DNA from: CAWBOV01 sp963790525
GTDB lineage: Bacteria > Actinomycetota > Actinomycetes > Mycobacteriales > Jatrophihabitantaceae
DNA: 64,000 nt
Assembly: GCA_963790525.1 (NCBI GenBank)
Contig: CAWBOV010000003.1
Span: 868,001-932,000, forward strand
Reading direction: 5' to 3'
Part shown: one piece after another, positions 52,272-61,158 of the stretch
Layout of the letters: every line of letters starts with the position of its first letter
Position numbering within the stretch: the first letter of the stretch is position 1
Position numbers and translations under genes: made by a program
Notes under the pieces: model-generated
Told to the model about the DNA's origin: nothing
Seen by the model: only the letters and a program-made list of their open reading frames with translations
The model's database searches: none

Positions 52272-53234
52272 GTGCAGGTGTGGCGTGGACTCCGGGAGAT
52301 CCCAGCGGACTGGGGGCCCTGCGTGGTCACCATCGGGGTCTTCGACGGTGTGCACCGCGGGCACGCCGTGCTGATCCACCATGCGACCGCCCTCGCGGCC
52401 GAGTCCGGCCTGCCGAGCGTCGTGCTCACCTTCGATCCGCACCCCACCGCGGTGTTCGCGCCGGACAAGCATCCGGCGATCCTGACCACCATCGGGCACA
52501 AGGCCGACCTGCTCGCGGATCTGGGGGTGGACGCCCTCGCGGTCCTGGAGTTCACGCCGGAGTTCGCTCAGGAGAGCCCCGCCGAGTTCGTCGACAGCGT
52601 GCTCGCGGGCGCGCTGCACGCGCGCAGCGTCGTGGTGGGGCGCAACTTCACCTTCGGTCACCGCGCGTCCGGAACGGTGGACACCCTGACCGAGCTGGGC
52701 GCGGCCGCCGGCTTCACGGTCGTCAGCGAACAGCTCGTCACCGAGGGCACCGCGACGGTGTCGGCCACCCGCATCCGCGGGCTGATCGCCGACGGGGCGG
52801 TGGAGGAGGCGCAGGAGTTGATGGGCCACCCGTTCCGGGCCGACGGGATCATCGTGCGCGGCGAGCAGCGCGGGCGTGCGCTGGGGTACCCGACCGCGAA
52901 CGTCGCCATGGAGGACCACGCCGCGGTCCCGGCCGACGGCGTCTACGCCGGCCGCGTCGTGCGCCTCGACGACGCCGGCCGGCTCACCCAGGACGCGCTG
53001 CTCGGCGCCGCGGCCATCTCGGTGGGTACGAACCCGACCTTCGACGGCACCGCGCGGACCGTGGAGGCGTTCATCCTCGCCTTCGACGCCGACCTCTACG
53101 GCCAGCGTCTCGGGGTCGAGTTCTGCCACCGCCTGCGCGGGATGGAGAAGTTCGACTCGATCGAGGCACTGATCCATCAGATGGACGCCGACGTGGCGCG
53201 CACCCGTCAGCTGATCGAACTCCCCGCGCGCTGA
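52272..53234 (+). CDS. ribF: Bifunctional riboflavin kinase / FAD synthetase
   Basis: Makes FMN and FAD. 320 residues. N-terminal nucleotidyltransferase with VTIGVFDGVHRGHAVL, LTFDPHP and VGRNFTFGHRASG, then SATRIRGLIADG. The C-terminal kinase domain has GEQRGRALGYPTANVAM and ISVGTNPTFDG. GTG 52272. In actinobacteria it typically precedes rpsO, but here edd-eda lies between. Confidence 0.94.
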   Translation: MQVWRGLREIPADWGPCVVTIGVFDGVHRGHAVLIHHATALAAESGLPSVVLTFDPHPTAVFAPDKHPAILTTIGHKADLLADLGVDALAVLEFTPEFAQESPAEFVDSVLAGALHARSVVVGRNFTFGHRASGTVDTLTELGAAAGFTVVSEQLVTEGTATVSATRIRGLIADGAVEEAQELMGHPFRADGIIVRGEQRGRALGYPTANVAMEDHAAVPADGVYAGRVVRLDDAGRLTQDALLGAAAISVGTNPTFDGTARTVEAFILAFDADLYGQRLGVEFCHRLRGMEKFDSIEALIHQMDADVARTRQLIELPAR

Positions 53235-53488
53235 CCGCGCCGGGGATTCGCCCGATTTTGGTCGGACCGGGGGCGTCCCGGTAGGCTGCAAGCGATTCCG
53301 GGAATCCTCCGGAAGGGCGATGACCAGTGCGGGTGACCCCCGCCCCGTCGTCCGCAGCCCCCGGGCTGCGCGGGCCCGCCACCACTGCGGGTTCCGCCTC
53401 GAGAGGGTCCGCGCCCCGTCGCGGACCGGCCGCCGCAGTACGCCCGCGCCGGCATCTCGATCCTTCGACCGCACCTGAGGTGGCCGAC

Positions 53489-55447
53489 ATGACCCCTGTT
53501 CCCGACCCTTCCAAGCCCGACCCTTCCAAGTCCAACCCTTCGATGCCCGCCCGGCTCAGTCACGTCGGTGACCGCCCGGTCCACCCCGTCCTCGCCGAGG
53601 TCACCGCGCGGATCACCGCCCGCTCCGAGCGCACCCGCGCGGCCTACCTGGCCATGATGAAGTCCGAGGCGAAGGCCGGCCGGCCGCGTCGCGCGGCACT
53701 CGGCTGCGCCAACCAGGCGCACGGCTTCGCCGCCTGCGGGCCCGACACCGTGCTGGCGCTGCGTGCGCCGGTCGCCGCCCAGATCGGCATCGTCACCGCC
53801 TACAACGACATGCTCTCCGCTCATCAGCCGCTGGAGACCTACCCCGACCTGATCAGGGCCGCCGCCCGCGAGGCGGGCTCGGTGGCCCAGGTCGCCGGGG
53901 GAGTACCGGCCATGTGCGACGGGATCACCCAGGGCTACCCGGGCATGGAGCTCAGCCTGTTCAGCCGGGACGTCGTCGCGATGAGCACCGCCGTGGGGCT
54001 GTCCCACGACGTCTTCGACGCAGCGCTCCTGCTCGGCGTCTGCGACAAGATCGTCCCCGGGCTGCTGATCGGGGCGCTGCAGTTCGGGCACCTGCCGGCG
54101 GCCCTCATCCCGGCCGGACCCATGGCGTCCGGCCTCCCCAACGCCGAGAAGAAGCGGCTGCGCAACCTCTTCGCCGAGGGCAAGATCGGCCGCGAGGAGT
54201 TGCTCGACGCGGAGGCGGCCAGCTACCACGGCGCCGGCACGTGCACGTTCTACGGCACGGCGAACAGCAACCAGCTGGTCGTCGAGGTCATGGGACTGCA
54301 CCTGCCCGGTTCGGCGTTCGTGCCGCCCGACAGCGCGCTGCGCACCGCCCTGATCCGCGCGACCACCCAGCGGGTCGCGGCGCTGACCATCCTCGGCTCG
54401 GAATGGACCCCGCTGGGCTACCTCGTGGAGGAACGGTCGATCGTCAACGCCGTCGTGGCCCTGCTGGCCACGGGTGGGTCGACCAACCACACGATGCACC
54501 TGGTCGCGATCGCCGAGGCGGCCGGACTGCGGCTGACCTGGGACGACATCGACGACCTGTCCGCCGTCGTCCCGCTGCTGACCAGGATCTACCCCAACGG
54601 CTCGGCCGACATCAACCACTTCCACGCGGCCGGTGGGACGCCGTACCTCATCGGCACCCTGCTCGATGCCGGCCTGCTGCACGAGGACGTGCTGACCCTC
54701 GCCGGACGCGGACTCTCGCGGTACCGGCACGAGCCCGTCCTCGACGCCGACGGAAGCCTCGCGTGGCGGGCGGCGCCGCTGGTGTCCGGCGACGAATCGG
54801 TGCTGCGCCCGTGGACGGACCCCTTCCAGGCCGACGGGGGGCTGCGCCTGCTCGCGGGGAACCTGGGCCGGGCGGTCAGCAAGGTCTCGGCCCTCGATGA
54901 CGCCCACCGCATCGTGCAGGCGCCGGCACGGGTCTTCGACGACCAGGCCTCCTTCACCGCGGCCTTCGAGGCGGGCGAGCTGGACCGTGACGTCGTGGTC
55001 GTCGTCCGCTTCCAGGGGCCCCGCGCCAACGGGATGCCCGAACTGCACAAGCTGGTGCCCGCCCTCCTCGTGCTCATGCAGCGCGGTCATGCCGTGGCCC
55101 TGGTGACCGACGGGCGCATGAGCGGAGCCTCGGGCAGCGTCCCGACGGCGATCCACGTGACCCCCGAGGCGGCGTGCGGCGGCGTGCTCAACCGCGTCCA
55201 CGACGGCGACATCGTGCGCATCGACTCCTATGCCGGCGAGCTCGACCTGCAGGTTCCGGCCGAAGTCCTGCTGCAGCGCCTCCCGGCCGAGCCACCGGCG
55301 CAGCCGGCCTCGTTCGGGCGCCGCCTCTTCCAGGTGTTCCGCGACACCGTCGGCCCGGCCGACGAGGGCGCGGGCATCTTCTCCAGCGGCTTCGGCGAGC
55401 CGCATCACGACCTCGACTTCTCGACACTCCCGAAGGTGGCGTCATGA
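53489..55447 (+). CDS. edd: Phosphogluconate dehydratase (Entner-Doudoroff)
   Basis: Converts 6-phosphogluconate to KDPG. 652 residues from ATG 53489 (GAGGTGG site). A Pro/Ser-rich start with the short repeat DPSK is unusual; the family begins at about HPVLAEVTARI. Conserved [4Fe-4S]-type dehydratase features: RAALGCANQAHGFAACG, GGVPAMCDGITQGYPGMELS, LGVCDKIVPGLLIGAL, AGTCTFYGTANSNQ, ATGGSTNHTMHL and DGRMSGASGSVPTAIHV. The three Cys of the cluster are visible. The eda start overlaps the stop. Confidence 0.93.
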   Translation: MTPVPDPSKPDPSKSNPSMPARLSHVGDRPVHPVLAEVTARITARSERTRAAYLAMMKSEAKAGRPRRAALGCANQAHGFAACGPDTVLALRAPVAAQIGIVTAYNDMLSAHQPLETYPDLIRAAAREAGSVAQVAGGVPAMCDGITQGYPGMELSLFSRDVVAMSTAVGLSHDVFDAALLLGVCDKIVPGLLIGALQFGHLPAALIPAGPMASGLPNAEKKRLRNLFAEGKIGREELLDAEAASYHGAGTCTFYGTANSNQLVVEVMGLHLPGSAFVPPDSALRTALIRATTQRVAALTILGSEWTPLGYLVEERSIVNAVVALLATGGSTNHTMHLVAIAEAAGLRLTWDDIDDLSAVVPLLTRIYPNGSADINHFHAAGGTPYLIGTLLDAGLLHEDVLTLAGRGLSRYRHEPVLDADGSLAWRAAPLVSGDESVLRPWTDPFQADGGLRLLAGNLGRAVSKVSALDDAHRIVQAPARVFDDQASFTAAFEAGELDRDVVVVVRFQGPRANGMPELHKLVPALLVLMQRGHAVALVTDGRMSGASGSVPTAIHVTPEAACGGVLNRVHDGDIVRIDSYAGELDLQVPAEVLLQRLPAEPPAQPASFGRRLFQVFRDTVGPADEGAGIFSSGFGEPHHDLDFSTLPKVAS

Positions 55448-56064
55448 CCTCCCTGCTCGATCACTCTCCCGTCATCCCTGTCGTCGTCGTCTCCGACCTC
55501 GAGACCGCTGTGCCCCTGGCACGGGCGCTCGTCGCCGGCGGCGTCGGCGTGATCGAGGTGACCCTGCGCTCCCCGCAGGCCCTGGACGCCGTACGCGCGA
55601 TCCGCGACAGCGTGCCCGGCATGCTCGTCGGCGTCGGCACGGTCGTCGCCGCCGAGCAGGCCAAGGACGCGACGAACGCCGGAGCACAGTTCCTGGTCAG
55701 CCCCGGCGCCACCGACCGCCTGCTCGACGCGATGGAGGATTCCGGGCTGCCGTTCCTGGCCGGTACGGCCAGCCCATCGGACATGATCCGGCTGCTGGAG
55801 CGTGGCATCACCGAGGCCAAGCTCTTCCCGGCCACGGTCGTCGGCGGCCTGGAGCTGCTCCGGGCCGTCCACGGGCCGTTGCCGGGACTGCGGTTCTGCC
55901 CGACCGGCGGGGTGTCGGTGAACACCGCGCCGCAGTTCCTGGCGCTGCCCAACGTGGGCTGCGTGGGGGGCACGTGGCTGACCGCGGCGCCGCTGGTGCA
56001 GGCGCGGGACTGGGACTCCGTCACCGCGCTGGCCCGGGCGGCGAGCGCGCTGCGGACCGGCTGA
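55444..56064 (+). CDS. eda: KDPG aldolase (Entner-Doudoroff)
   Basis: Cleaves 2-keto-3-deoxy-6-phosphogluconate to pyruvate and glyceraldehyde 3-phosphate. 206 residues. VIPVVVVSDLETAVPLARAL, the catalytic-base Glu in VIEVTLRSPQALDA and the Schiff-base Lys in ITEAKLFPATVVGG are clear, as is CPTGGVSVNTAP. ATG 55444 overlaps edd, so the two enzymes are co-translated. Confidence 0.94.
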   Translation: MTSLLDHSPVIPVVVVSDLETAVPLARALVAGGVGVIEVTLRSPQALDAVRAIRDSVPGMLVGVGTVVAAEQAKDATNAGAQFLVSPGATDRLLDAMEDSGLPFLAGTASPSDMIRLLERGITEAKLFPATVVGGLELLRAVHGPLPGLRFCPTGGVSVNTAPQFLALPNVGCVGGTWLTAAPLVQARDWDSVTALARAASALRTG

Positions 56065-56150
56065 GGGAGGCACCGCTGGTGCGGGTACACCGCCCGGGCG
56101 TGGCGCTGGTAGTCTGAAGGCGCTTGGTGGGTGCACTCTGCCCCCACATT

Positions 56151-56175
56151 GCGCCGCAGCATGATTCTGCGGCGC
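56151..56175 (+). promoter_or_regulatory. Hairpin in the rpsO leader
   Basis: GCGCCGCAG and CTGCGGCGC (56151-56159, 56167-56175) around a seven-base loop, about 90 bases before rpsO. It may be a terminator of eda or part of an S15-binding leader; no T-run follows. Not identical to any S15 leader I know. Confidence 0.4.
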
Positions 56176-56261
56176 AGTGCGCGTTCACTCTCCCGTCGTG
56201 AGGTCCACCGGTGGGACGCGCCTGCACCGACCGCGGCTCGCCGCACGAAAGAGGGATCGAC

Positions 56262-56531
56262 ATGCCTTTGACCAGCGAGGTCAAGACCCAGATCATCACC
56301 GAGTTCGGCGGCAAGGCCGGCGACACCGGTTCGGCCGAGGTTCAGGTGGCGATGCTGTCGCGTCGTATCAGCGACCTCACCGAGCACCTGAAGATGCACA
56401 AGCACGACCACCACAGCCGCCGTGGGCTGCTGCTGCTGGTGGGTCAGCGCCGTCGGCTGCTGAACTACCTGGCTCGCACCGACATCACTCGCTACCGGGC
56501 GATCATCGAAAAGCTCGGTCTGCGTCGCTAG
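56262..56531 (+). CDS. rpsO: 30S ribosomal protein S15
   Basis: An 89-residue primary 16S rRNA-binding protein. GDTGSAEVQVAMLSRRI, LTEHLKMHKHDHHSRRGLLL and LVGQRRRLLNYLARTDITRY are textbook S15. AGAGGGA precedes ATG 56262. Followed by its own terminator and then pnp, the usual order. Confidence 0.97.
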   Translation: MPLTSEVKTQIITEFGGKAGDTGSAEVQVAMLSRRISDLTEHLKMHKHDHHSRRGLLLLVGQRRRLLNYLARTDITRYRAIIEKLGLRR

Positions 56532-56540
56532 TACGTCATC

Positions 56541-56587
56541 CACCGGTGGCGGGCAGAGCCACCCGGCCTGCCCGCCACCGGTGTTTT
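56541..56587 (+). terminator. Intrinsic terminator of rpsO
   Basis: Perfect 16-base arms CACCGGTGGCGGGCAG (56541-56556) and CTGCCCGCCACCGGTG (56568-56583) with a loop of 11 bases, then TTTT. The end of the right arm and the T-run also form the first copy of the tandem repeat described next. Confidence 0.8.
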
Positions 56588-56640
56588 CCGTTCCACCAGT
56601 GTTTTCCGTTCCACCGGTGTTCTCCGTTCCACCGTTCCCG
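56575..56640. repeat. 18-base tandem repeat after rpsO
   Basis: Three copies of an 18-base unit, CCACCGGTGTTTTCCGTT with one-base variants (56575-56592, 56593-56610, 56611-56628), and a partial fourth. The unit begins inside the terminator's right arm, so the arm and T-run have been copied downstream. Confidence 0.8.
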
Positions 56641-56781
56641 ATCCGGGAACGTCCGCACGACCAGTACGCCTGCGCAGCTCCGCCACACGAGCGAGAGCGC
56701 TGGCGCCGGGAGATGTGCCCCCGGCGCACCCCGCGGAGCAGCTGAGCTGCCCGCCGACGAATGAAAAGAGGCTGACACCGA

Positions 56782-59007
56782 ATGTCAGACATCACCGCAA
56801 CAACCGTCGAGGGAGTGACCACCGCGGTCGCCACCATCGACAACGGTTCCTTCGGAACCCGCACCATCCGGTTCGAGACCGGCCGGCTGGCCCGTCAGGC
56901 CGCCGGTTCCGTCGTGGCCTACATCGACGACGACACGATGCTGCTGTCGGCCACCACGGCCAGCAAGAGCCCGCGTGACCACCTCGACTTCTTCCCGCTG
57001 ACCGTCGACGTCGAAGAGCGCATGTACGCCGCGGGACGCATCCCCGGCTCGTTCTTCCGCCGCGAGGGCCGCCCGAGCGAGGACGCCATCCTCACCTGCC
57101 GCCTGATCGACCGCCCGCTGCGCCCGACCTTCGTCAAGGGCCTGCGCAACGAGGTCCAGGTCGTCATCACGGTCATGGCGCTCAACCCCGACGACGCCTA
57201 CGACGTCCTGGCCATCAACGCCGCGTCCGCGTCCACCCAGATCTCCGGCCTGCCGTTCAACGGCCCGGTCGGCGGCGTCCGCGTCGCGCTGATCGACGGC
57301 CAGTGGGTCGCCTTCCCCCGTCACAGTGAGCTCGAGCGGGCCACGTTCGACATGGTCATCGCCGGGCGCCTGCTGGACTCCGGCGACGTCGCGGTCATGA
57401 TGGTCGAGGCCGAGGCCACCGCCAACACCCTCGAGCTCGTCGCCGGTGGGGCCACCCGCCCGACCGAAGAGGTCGTCGCCGCCGGTCTCGAAGCCGCGAA
57501 GCCGTTCCTGGCCGAGCTGTGCCGGGCCCAGTCCGCGCTCGCCCAGGTCGCGGCCAAGCCCACCGCCGACTTCCCGGTCTTCCTCGACTACCAGGACGAC
57601 GTGTTCGCCGCCGTGTCCGCAGCGGGCAGCGACAAGCTCGGCACGATCCTGGCGATCGCCGACAAGCAGGAGCGCGAAGGCGCCACCGATGACCTGAAGG
57701 CCGAGATCAAGTCCTCGCTCGCCGGTCAGTTCGAGGGCCGCGACGGCGAGATCAGCGCCGCGTTCCGCTCGCTGAACAAGCAGCTCGTGCGCCAGCGCAT
57801 CCTGCGTGACAAGGTCCGTATCGACGGCCGCGGCGTCAGCGACATCCGCACGCTGTCCGCCGAGGTCGAGGTCGTCCCGCGCGTGCACGGCTCGGCGCTG
57901 TTCGAGCGTGGCGAGACGCAGATCCTGGGCGTCACCACGCTGAACATGCTCGGCCTGGAGCAGAAGCTCGACACGCTCTCGCCGGAGCGCACCAAGCGCT
58001 ACATGCACAACTACAACTTCCCGCCGTACTCCACCGGTGAGACCGGCCGCGTGGGTTCGCCCAAGCGCCGCGAGATCGGCCACGGCGCGCTGGCCGAGCG
58101 GGCGCTGCTGCCCGTGCTGCCCAGCCGGGACGAGTTCCCGTACGCCATCCGCCAGGTGTCGGAGGCTCTCGGCTCCAACGGTTCCACCTCGATGGGTTCG
58201 GTCTGCGCCTCGACGCTGGCCCTGCTCAACGCCGGTGTGCCGTTGCGGGCTCCGGTCGCCGGCATCGCCATGGGCCTCGTGTCCGACACGGTCGACGGCG
58301 AGACCCGCTACGTCGCGCTGACCGACATCCTCGGCGCTGAGGACGCGTTCGGTGACATGGACTTCAAGGTCGCCGGCACGCGCGAGTTCGTCACGGCGCT
58401 GCAGCTGGACACCAAGCTGGACGGCATCCCGTCCGACGTGCTGGCGGGTGCGCTCACCCAGGCGCGCGACGCCCGGCTGCACATCCTGGACGTCATGGCC
58501 GAGGCGATCGACGAGCCCGACGAGATGAGCCCGTTCGCTCCTCGCGTGACCGTCGTGAAGATCCCCGTCGACAAGATCGGCGCGGTGATCGGGCCGAAGG
58601 GCGCGATGATCAACGGCATCCAGGACGAGACCGGCGCGAACATCACGATCGAGGACGACGGCACGATCTACGTCGGCGCCTCGGACGGTGCCTCGGCGCA
58701 GGCCGCGGTCGACATGATCAACGCCATCGCCAACCCGCAGATGCCCAAGGTCGGCGAGCGGTTCCTGGGCACGGTCGTCAAGACCGCCGCCTTCGGCGCC
58801 TTCGTCTCGCTGCTCCCGGGCAAGGACGGCCTGGTCCACATCAGCAAGCTGGGCAACGGCAAGCGCGTGGGCAAGGTCGAGGACGTCGTCAACATCGGTG
58901 ACAAGCTCGAGGTCGAGATCACCGAGATCGACGGCCGCGGCAAGATCAGCCTGGTTCCCGTCCGTGAGGACGCGCCGGCAGCGGCGCCGGTCACGGTCGA
59001 CGCCTGA
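56782..59007 (+). CDS. pnp: Polyribonucleotide nucleotidyltransferase (PNPase)
   Basis: 3'-5' phosphorolytic exonuclease of RNA turnover. 741 residues. Two RNase PH domains (FFRREGRPSEDAILTCRLID; SPKRREIGHGALAERALLPV and SNGSTSMGSVCASTLALLNAG), a KH domain (IPVDKIGAVIGPKGAMIN) and an S1 domain (FLGTVVKTAAFGAFVSLLPG). ATG 56782 has AAGAGG upstream. A strong terminator follows. Confidence 0.96.
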   Translation: MSDITATTVEGVTTAVATIDNGSFGTRTIRFETGRLARQAAGSVVAYIDDDTMLLSATTASKSPRDHLDFFPLTVDVEERMYAAGRIPGSFFRREGRPSEDAILTCRLIDRPLRPTFVKGLRNEVQVVITVMALNPDDAYDVLAINAASASTQISGLPFNGPVGGVRVALIDGQWVAFPRHSELERATFDMVIAGRLLDSGDVAVMMVEAEATANTLELVAGGATRPTEEVVAAGLEAAKPFLAELCRAQSALAQVAAKPTADFPVFLDYQDDVFAAVSAAGSDKLGTILAIADKQEREGATDDLKAEIKSSLAGQFEGRDGEISAAFRSLNKQLVRQRILRDKVRIDGRGVSDIRTLSAEVEVVPRVHGSALFERGETQILGVTTLNMLGLEQKLDTLSPERTKRYMHNYNFPPYSTGETGRVGSPKRREIGHGALAERALLPVLPSRDEFPYAIRQVSEALGSNGSTSMGSVCASTLALLNAGVPLRAPVAGIAMGLVSDTVDGETRYVALTDILGAEDAFGDMDFKVAGTREFVTALQLDTKLDGIPSDVLAGALTQARDARLHILDVMAEAIDEPDEMSPFAPRVTVVKIPVDKIGAVIGPKGAMINGIQDETGANITIEDDGTIYVGASDGASAQAAVDMINAIANPQMPKVGERFLGTVVKTAAFGAFVSLLPGKDGLVHISKLGNGKRVGKVEDVVNIGDKLEVEITEIDGRGKISLVPVREDAPAAAPVTVDA

Positions 59008-59023
59008 CACGACATGTGAGTCC

Positions 59024-59067
59024 CCGACGGGGGCGGGTGGCCGGAGACGGCTGCCCGCCCCCGTCGG
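59024..59067 (+). terminator. Terminator of pnp
   Basis: Perfect 14-base arms CCGACGGGGGCGGG (59024-59037) and CCCGCCCCCGTCGG (59054-59067) with a 16-base loop, followed by CGTTTG. Confidence 0.8.
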
Positions 59068-59232
59068 CGTTTGACGCGCCACATCGCGATGTACTCAGCG
59101 TGACGTCGGCAACGATTCGGCAACAGAGTTGATCATTGCGGCCGAAAATATCCCGCAAATCGGGGCATGTGGGTCGCCGGCCGAGTATCTGCCTGCTCAG
59201 TTGGTTCGCCAGGACACCATCGTTCCGTTATT

Positions 59233-59266
59233 GTCTACACAGCCGATCGGAATTATCGGTCTACAC
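59233..59266 (+). promoter_or_regulatory. Direct repeat upstream of the sulfate operon
   Basis: GTCTACAC occurs twice (59233-59240 and 59259-59266), 26 bases apart centre to centre, with an inverted CCGAT/ATCGG (59243-59259) between. AT-rich, just before the binding-protein gene. It could be a site for the Rrf2 protein coded downstream of the operon (inference). No riboswitch seen. Confidence 0.4.
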
Positions 59267-59287
59267 GACAACAAGATGGAGATATCG

Positions 59288-60310
59288 GTGAAGGTAATGA
59301 GCACAACACACGTCTCTCGGGGGAGAGCTACGACGATCGCTGCGGTCGTCGCGCTGCTGACGGTGGTGCTTGCGGCATGCGGGGGTTCGACGAAATCCTC
59401 GACCGTGAACATCGTGGCGTACTCCGTACCGAAGCCCGCCTACGACGCCCTCACGGCGGCGTTCCAGCAGACCGCCGCCGGCAAGGGCGCCAAGTTCACC
59501 GAGTCCTACGGGCCGAGTGGTGACCAGAGCCGCGCGGTCATCGCCGGCCAGAAGGCCGACTACGTCGGCTTCTCGGTCGCGCCCGACCTGACCAACCTGG
59601 TGCCCAAGTACGTCGACTCGACCTGGAACTCCGGCTCCACCAAGGGCCTGGTCTCCGAATCCGTCGTCGTCATCACGGTGCGCAAGGGCAACCCGCTCGG
59701 CATCAAGGGCTGGGACGACCTCACCAAGCCGGGCGTCCAGATCGTCACGCCCGACCCGGCGTCCTCCGGCTCGGCCAAGTGGAACATCCTCGCGGCCTAC
59801 ACCCACGTGCTGCTCGACGGCGGTACCGACGCCGACGCGCAGACCTACCTCAAGGCGTTCTTCAAGAACGTGGTCGCCAAGCCGACCAGTGGTTCCAAGG
59901 CGACGCAGACGTTCCTCAACGGCACCGGCAACGTGCTGATCTCCTACGAGGACGAGGCGATCGACGCCCGCCAGGCCGGATCGCCGGTGGACTACATCGT
60001 CCCGACCGAGTCGATCCTGATCGAGAACCCGGCGGCCGTGACGAAGAAGGCCTCACCGATGGCCACCAAGTTCCTCAGCTTCGTCGAGAGCGAGGCCGGC
60101 CAGCAGATCTTCGCGGCCAAGGGCTTCCGCCCGGTGCTCACCGACGCGGTCCCGGCCACGGTCGCGGGTGCCAATGACCCGGCCCACCCGTTCCCGACGG
60201 TCGCCAAGCTGGAGACCATCGCCGATCTCGGCGGATGGACCGCGGTCAACGCGAAGTACTTCGACAAGACCAACGGCATCGTGACCAAGATCGAGAGCGG
60301 CTCCGGGTGA
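59288..60310 (+). CDS. Sulfate/thiosulfate ABC transporter binding lipoprotein
   Basis: A 340-residue binding protein of the Sbp/CysP family. I chose GTG 59288 (GGAG seven bases upstream). MKVMSTTHVSRGRATTIAA opens the signal peptide, and the lipobox VVLAACGGS sets the acylated Cys near residue 31. YGPSGDQSRAVIAGQKADYV, LVSESVVVITVRKGNPLGIK, PDPASSGSAKWNILAAY and LISYEDEA are typical of sulfate-binding proteins, as is the YFDKTNGI end. The permease gene overlaps its stop. Confidence 0.9.
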   Translation: MKVMSTTHVSRGRATTIAAVVALLTVVLAACGGSTKSSTVNIVAYSVPKPAYDALTAAFQQTAAGKGAKFTESYGPSGDQSRAVIAGQKADYVGFSVAPDLTNLVPKYVDSTWNSGSTKGLVSESVVVITVRKGNPLGIKGWDDLTKPGVQIVTPDPASSGSAKWNILAAYTHVLLDGGTDADAQTYLKAFFKNVVAKPTSGSKATQTFLNGTGNVLISYEDEAIDARQAGSPVDYIVPTESILIENPAAVTKKASPMATKFLSFVESEAGQQIFAAKGFRPVLTDAVPATVAGANDPAHPFPTVAKLETIADLGGWTAVNAKYFDKTNGIVTKIESGSG

Positions 60311-61158
60311 CAACCGTTGACGTAGCCACTGCCACCGCGGGCAAGTCCCGCGGTGGCAGTGGCGATTCCACGACGGTCCGGCTCACCCGCGGTTCGGGTG
60401 CCGGCCTCGGTGTCGCCGTGCTCTGGTTGAGCCTGCTGGTCCTGTTGCCGCTGGCCGCCGTGGTGGTCAAGGCCACCGCCGCCGGCTGGTCGGGCTTCTT
60501 CTCCTCGCTGACGGACAAGGAAGCCTCCTCCGCGCTCAAGCTCACGATCGGCAGCTCGCTGCTGATCGCTCTCGTCAACGCGTTCATGGGCACCCTCATC
60601 GCCTGGGTGCTGGTGCGCGACGACTTCTTCGGCAAGCGGGTCGTCGAGGTACTCATCGACATCCCGTTCGCCCTCCCCACGATCGTGGCCGGCCTGGTCA
60701 TGCTGACGCTCTACGGGCCGCACAGCCCGGTCGGGCTGAACTGGTACGCCACCCGGCAGGGCATCCTCGTCGCGCTGCTGTTCGTGACGCTGCCGTTCGT
60801 GGTCCGCGCCGTGCAGCCGGTGCTCGAAGCGCTCGACAGGGACGTCGAGCAGGCAGCGGCCTCGCTGGGCGCGAGCTCGTTCACCACGTTCCGGCGCATC
60901 GTGCTGCCGGCCCTGGCGCCGGCCATCCTGTCCGGAGCCGCACTGGCCTTCGGCCGGGCGATGGGCGAGTACGGCTCGGTCATCCTCATCGCCGGTGGGC
61001 TGCCCCGTACCGAGGTCGCCTCGCAGTACATCTACAACCAGATCGAGGGCGGCTACCTGGCCGACGCGGCGGCGACGGCCACCGTGCTGCTCATCGTGAG
61101 CATCGTCGTGATGGCCATGCTGGCCTGGGTCCAGAGATTGGTGGAACGTCGTGGCTGA
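60307..61158 (+). CDS. cysT: Sulfate ABC transporter permease CysT
   Basis: Membrane permease with six helices, 283 residues. GTG 60307 overlaps the binding-protein stop. VEVLIDIPFALPTIVAGLVM and EQAAASLGASSFTTFRRIVLP (the EAA loop) and AGGLPRTEVASQYIYNQIE are CysT signatures. Ala- and Thr-rich N-terminus is unconserved. First of two permeases. Confidence 0.92.
   Translation: MTTVDVATATAGKSRGGSGDSTTVRLTRGSGAGLGVAVLWLSLLVLLPLAAVVVKATAAGWSGFFSSLTDKEASSALKLTIGSSLLIALVNAFMGTLIAWVLVRDDFFGKRVVEVLIDIPFALPTIVAGLVMLTLYGPHSPVGLNWYATRQGILVALLFVTLPFVVRAVQPVLEALDRDVEQAAASLGASSFTTFRRIVLPALAPAILSGAALAFGRAMGEYGSVILIAGGLPRTEVASQYIYNQIEGGYLADAAATATVLLIVSIVVMAMLAWVQRLVERRG

Noticed and set aside
56100..56262. 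S15-binding riboswitch-like leader of rpsO
   Set aside because: One hairpin is present, but no match to a described S15 leader fold could be shown by eye.
56785..59082. Very long open frame antisense to pnp
   Set aside because: High GC makes long antisense frames common. It has no conserved motif and runs exactly opposite a clear pnp gene.
59080..59287. SAM or other sulfur riboswitch before the sulfate operon
   Set aside because: No four-way or kink-turn structure was found. A direct repeat typical of protein control is present instead.
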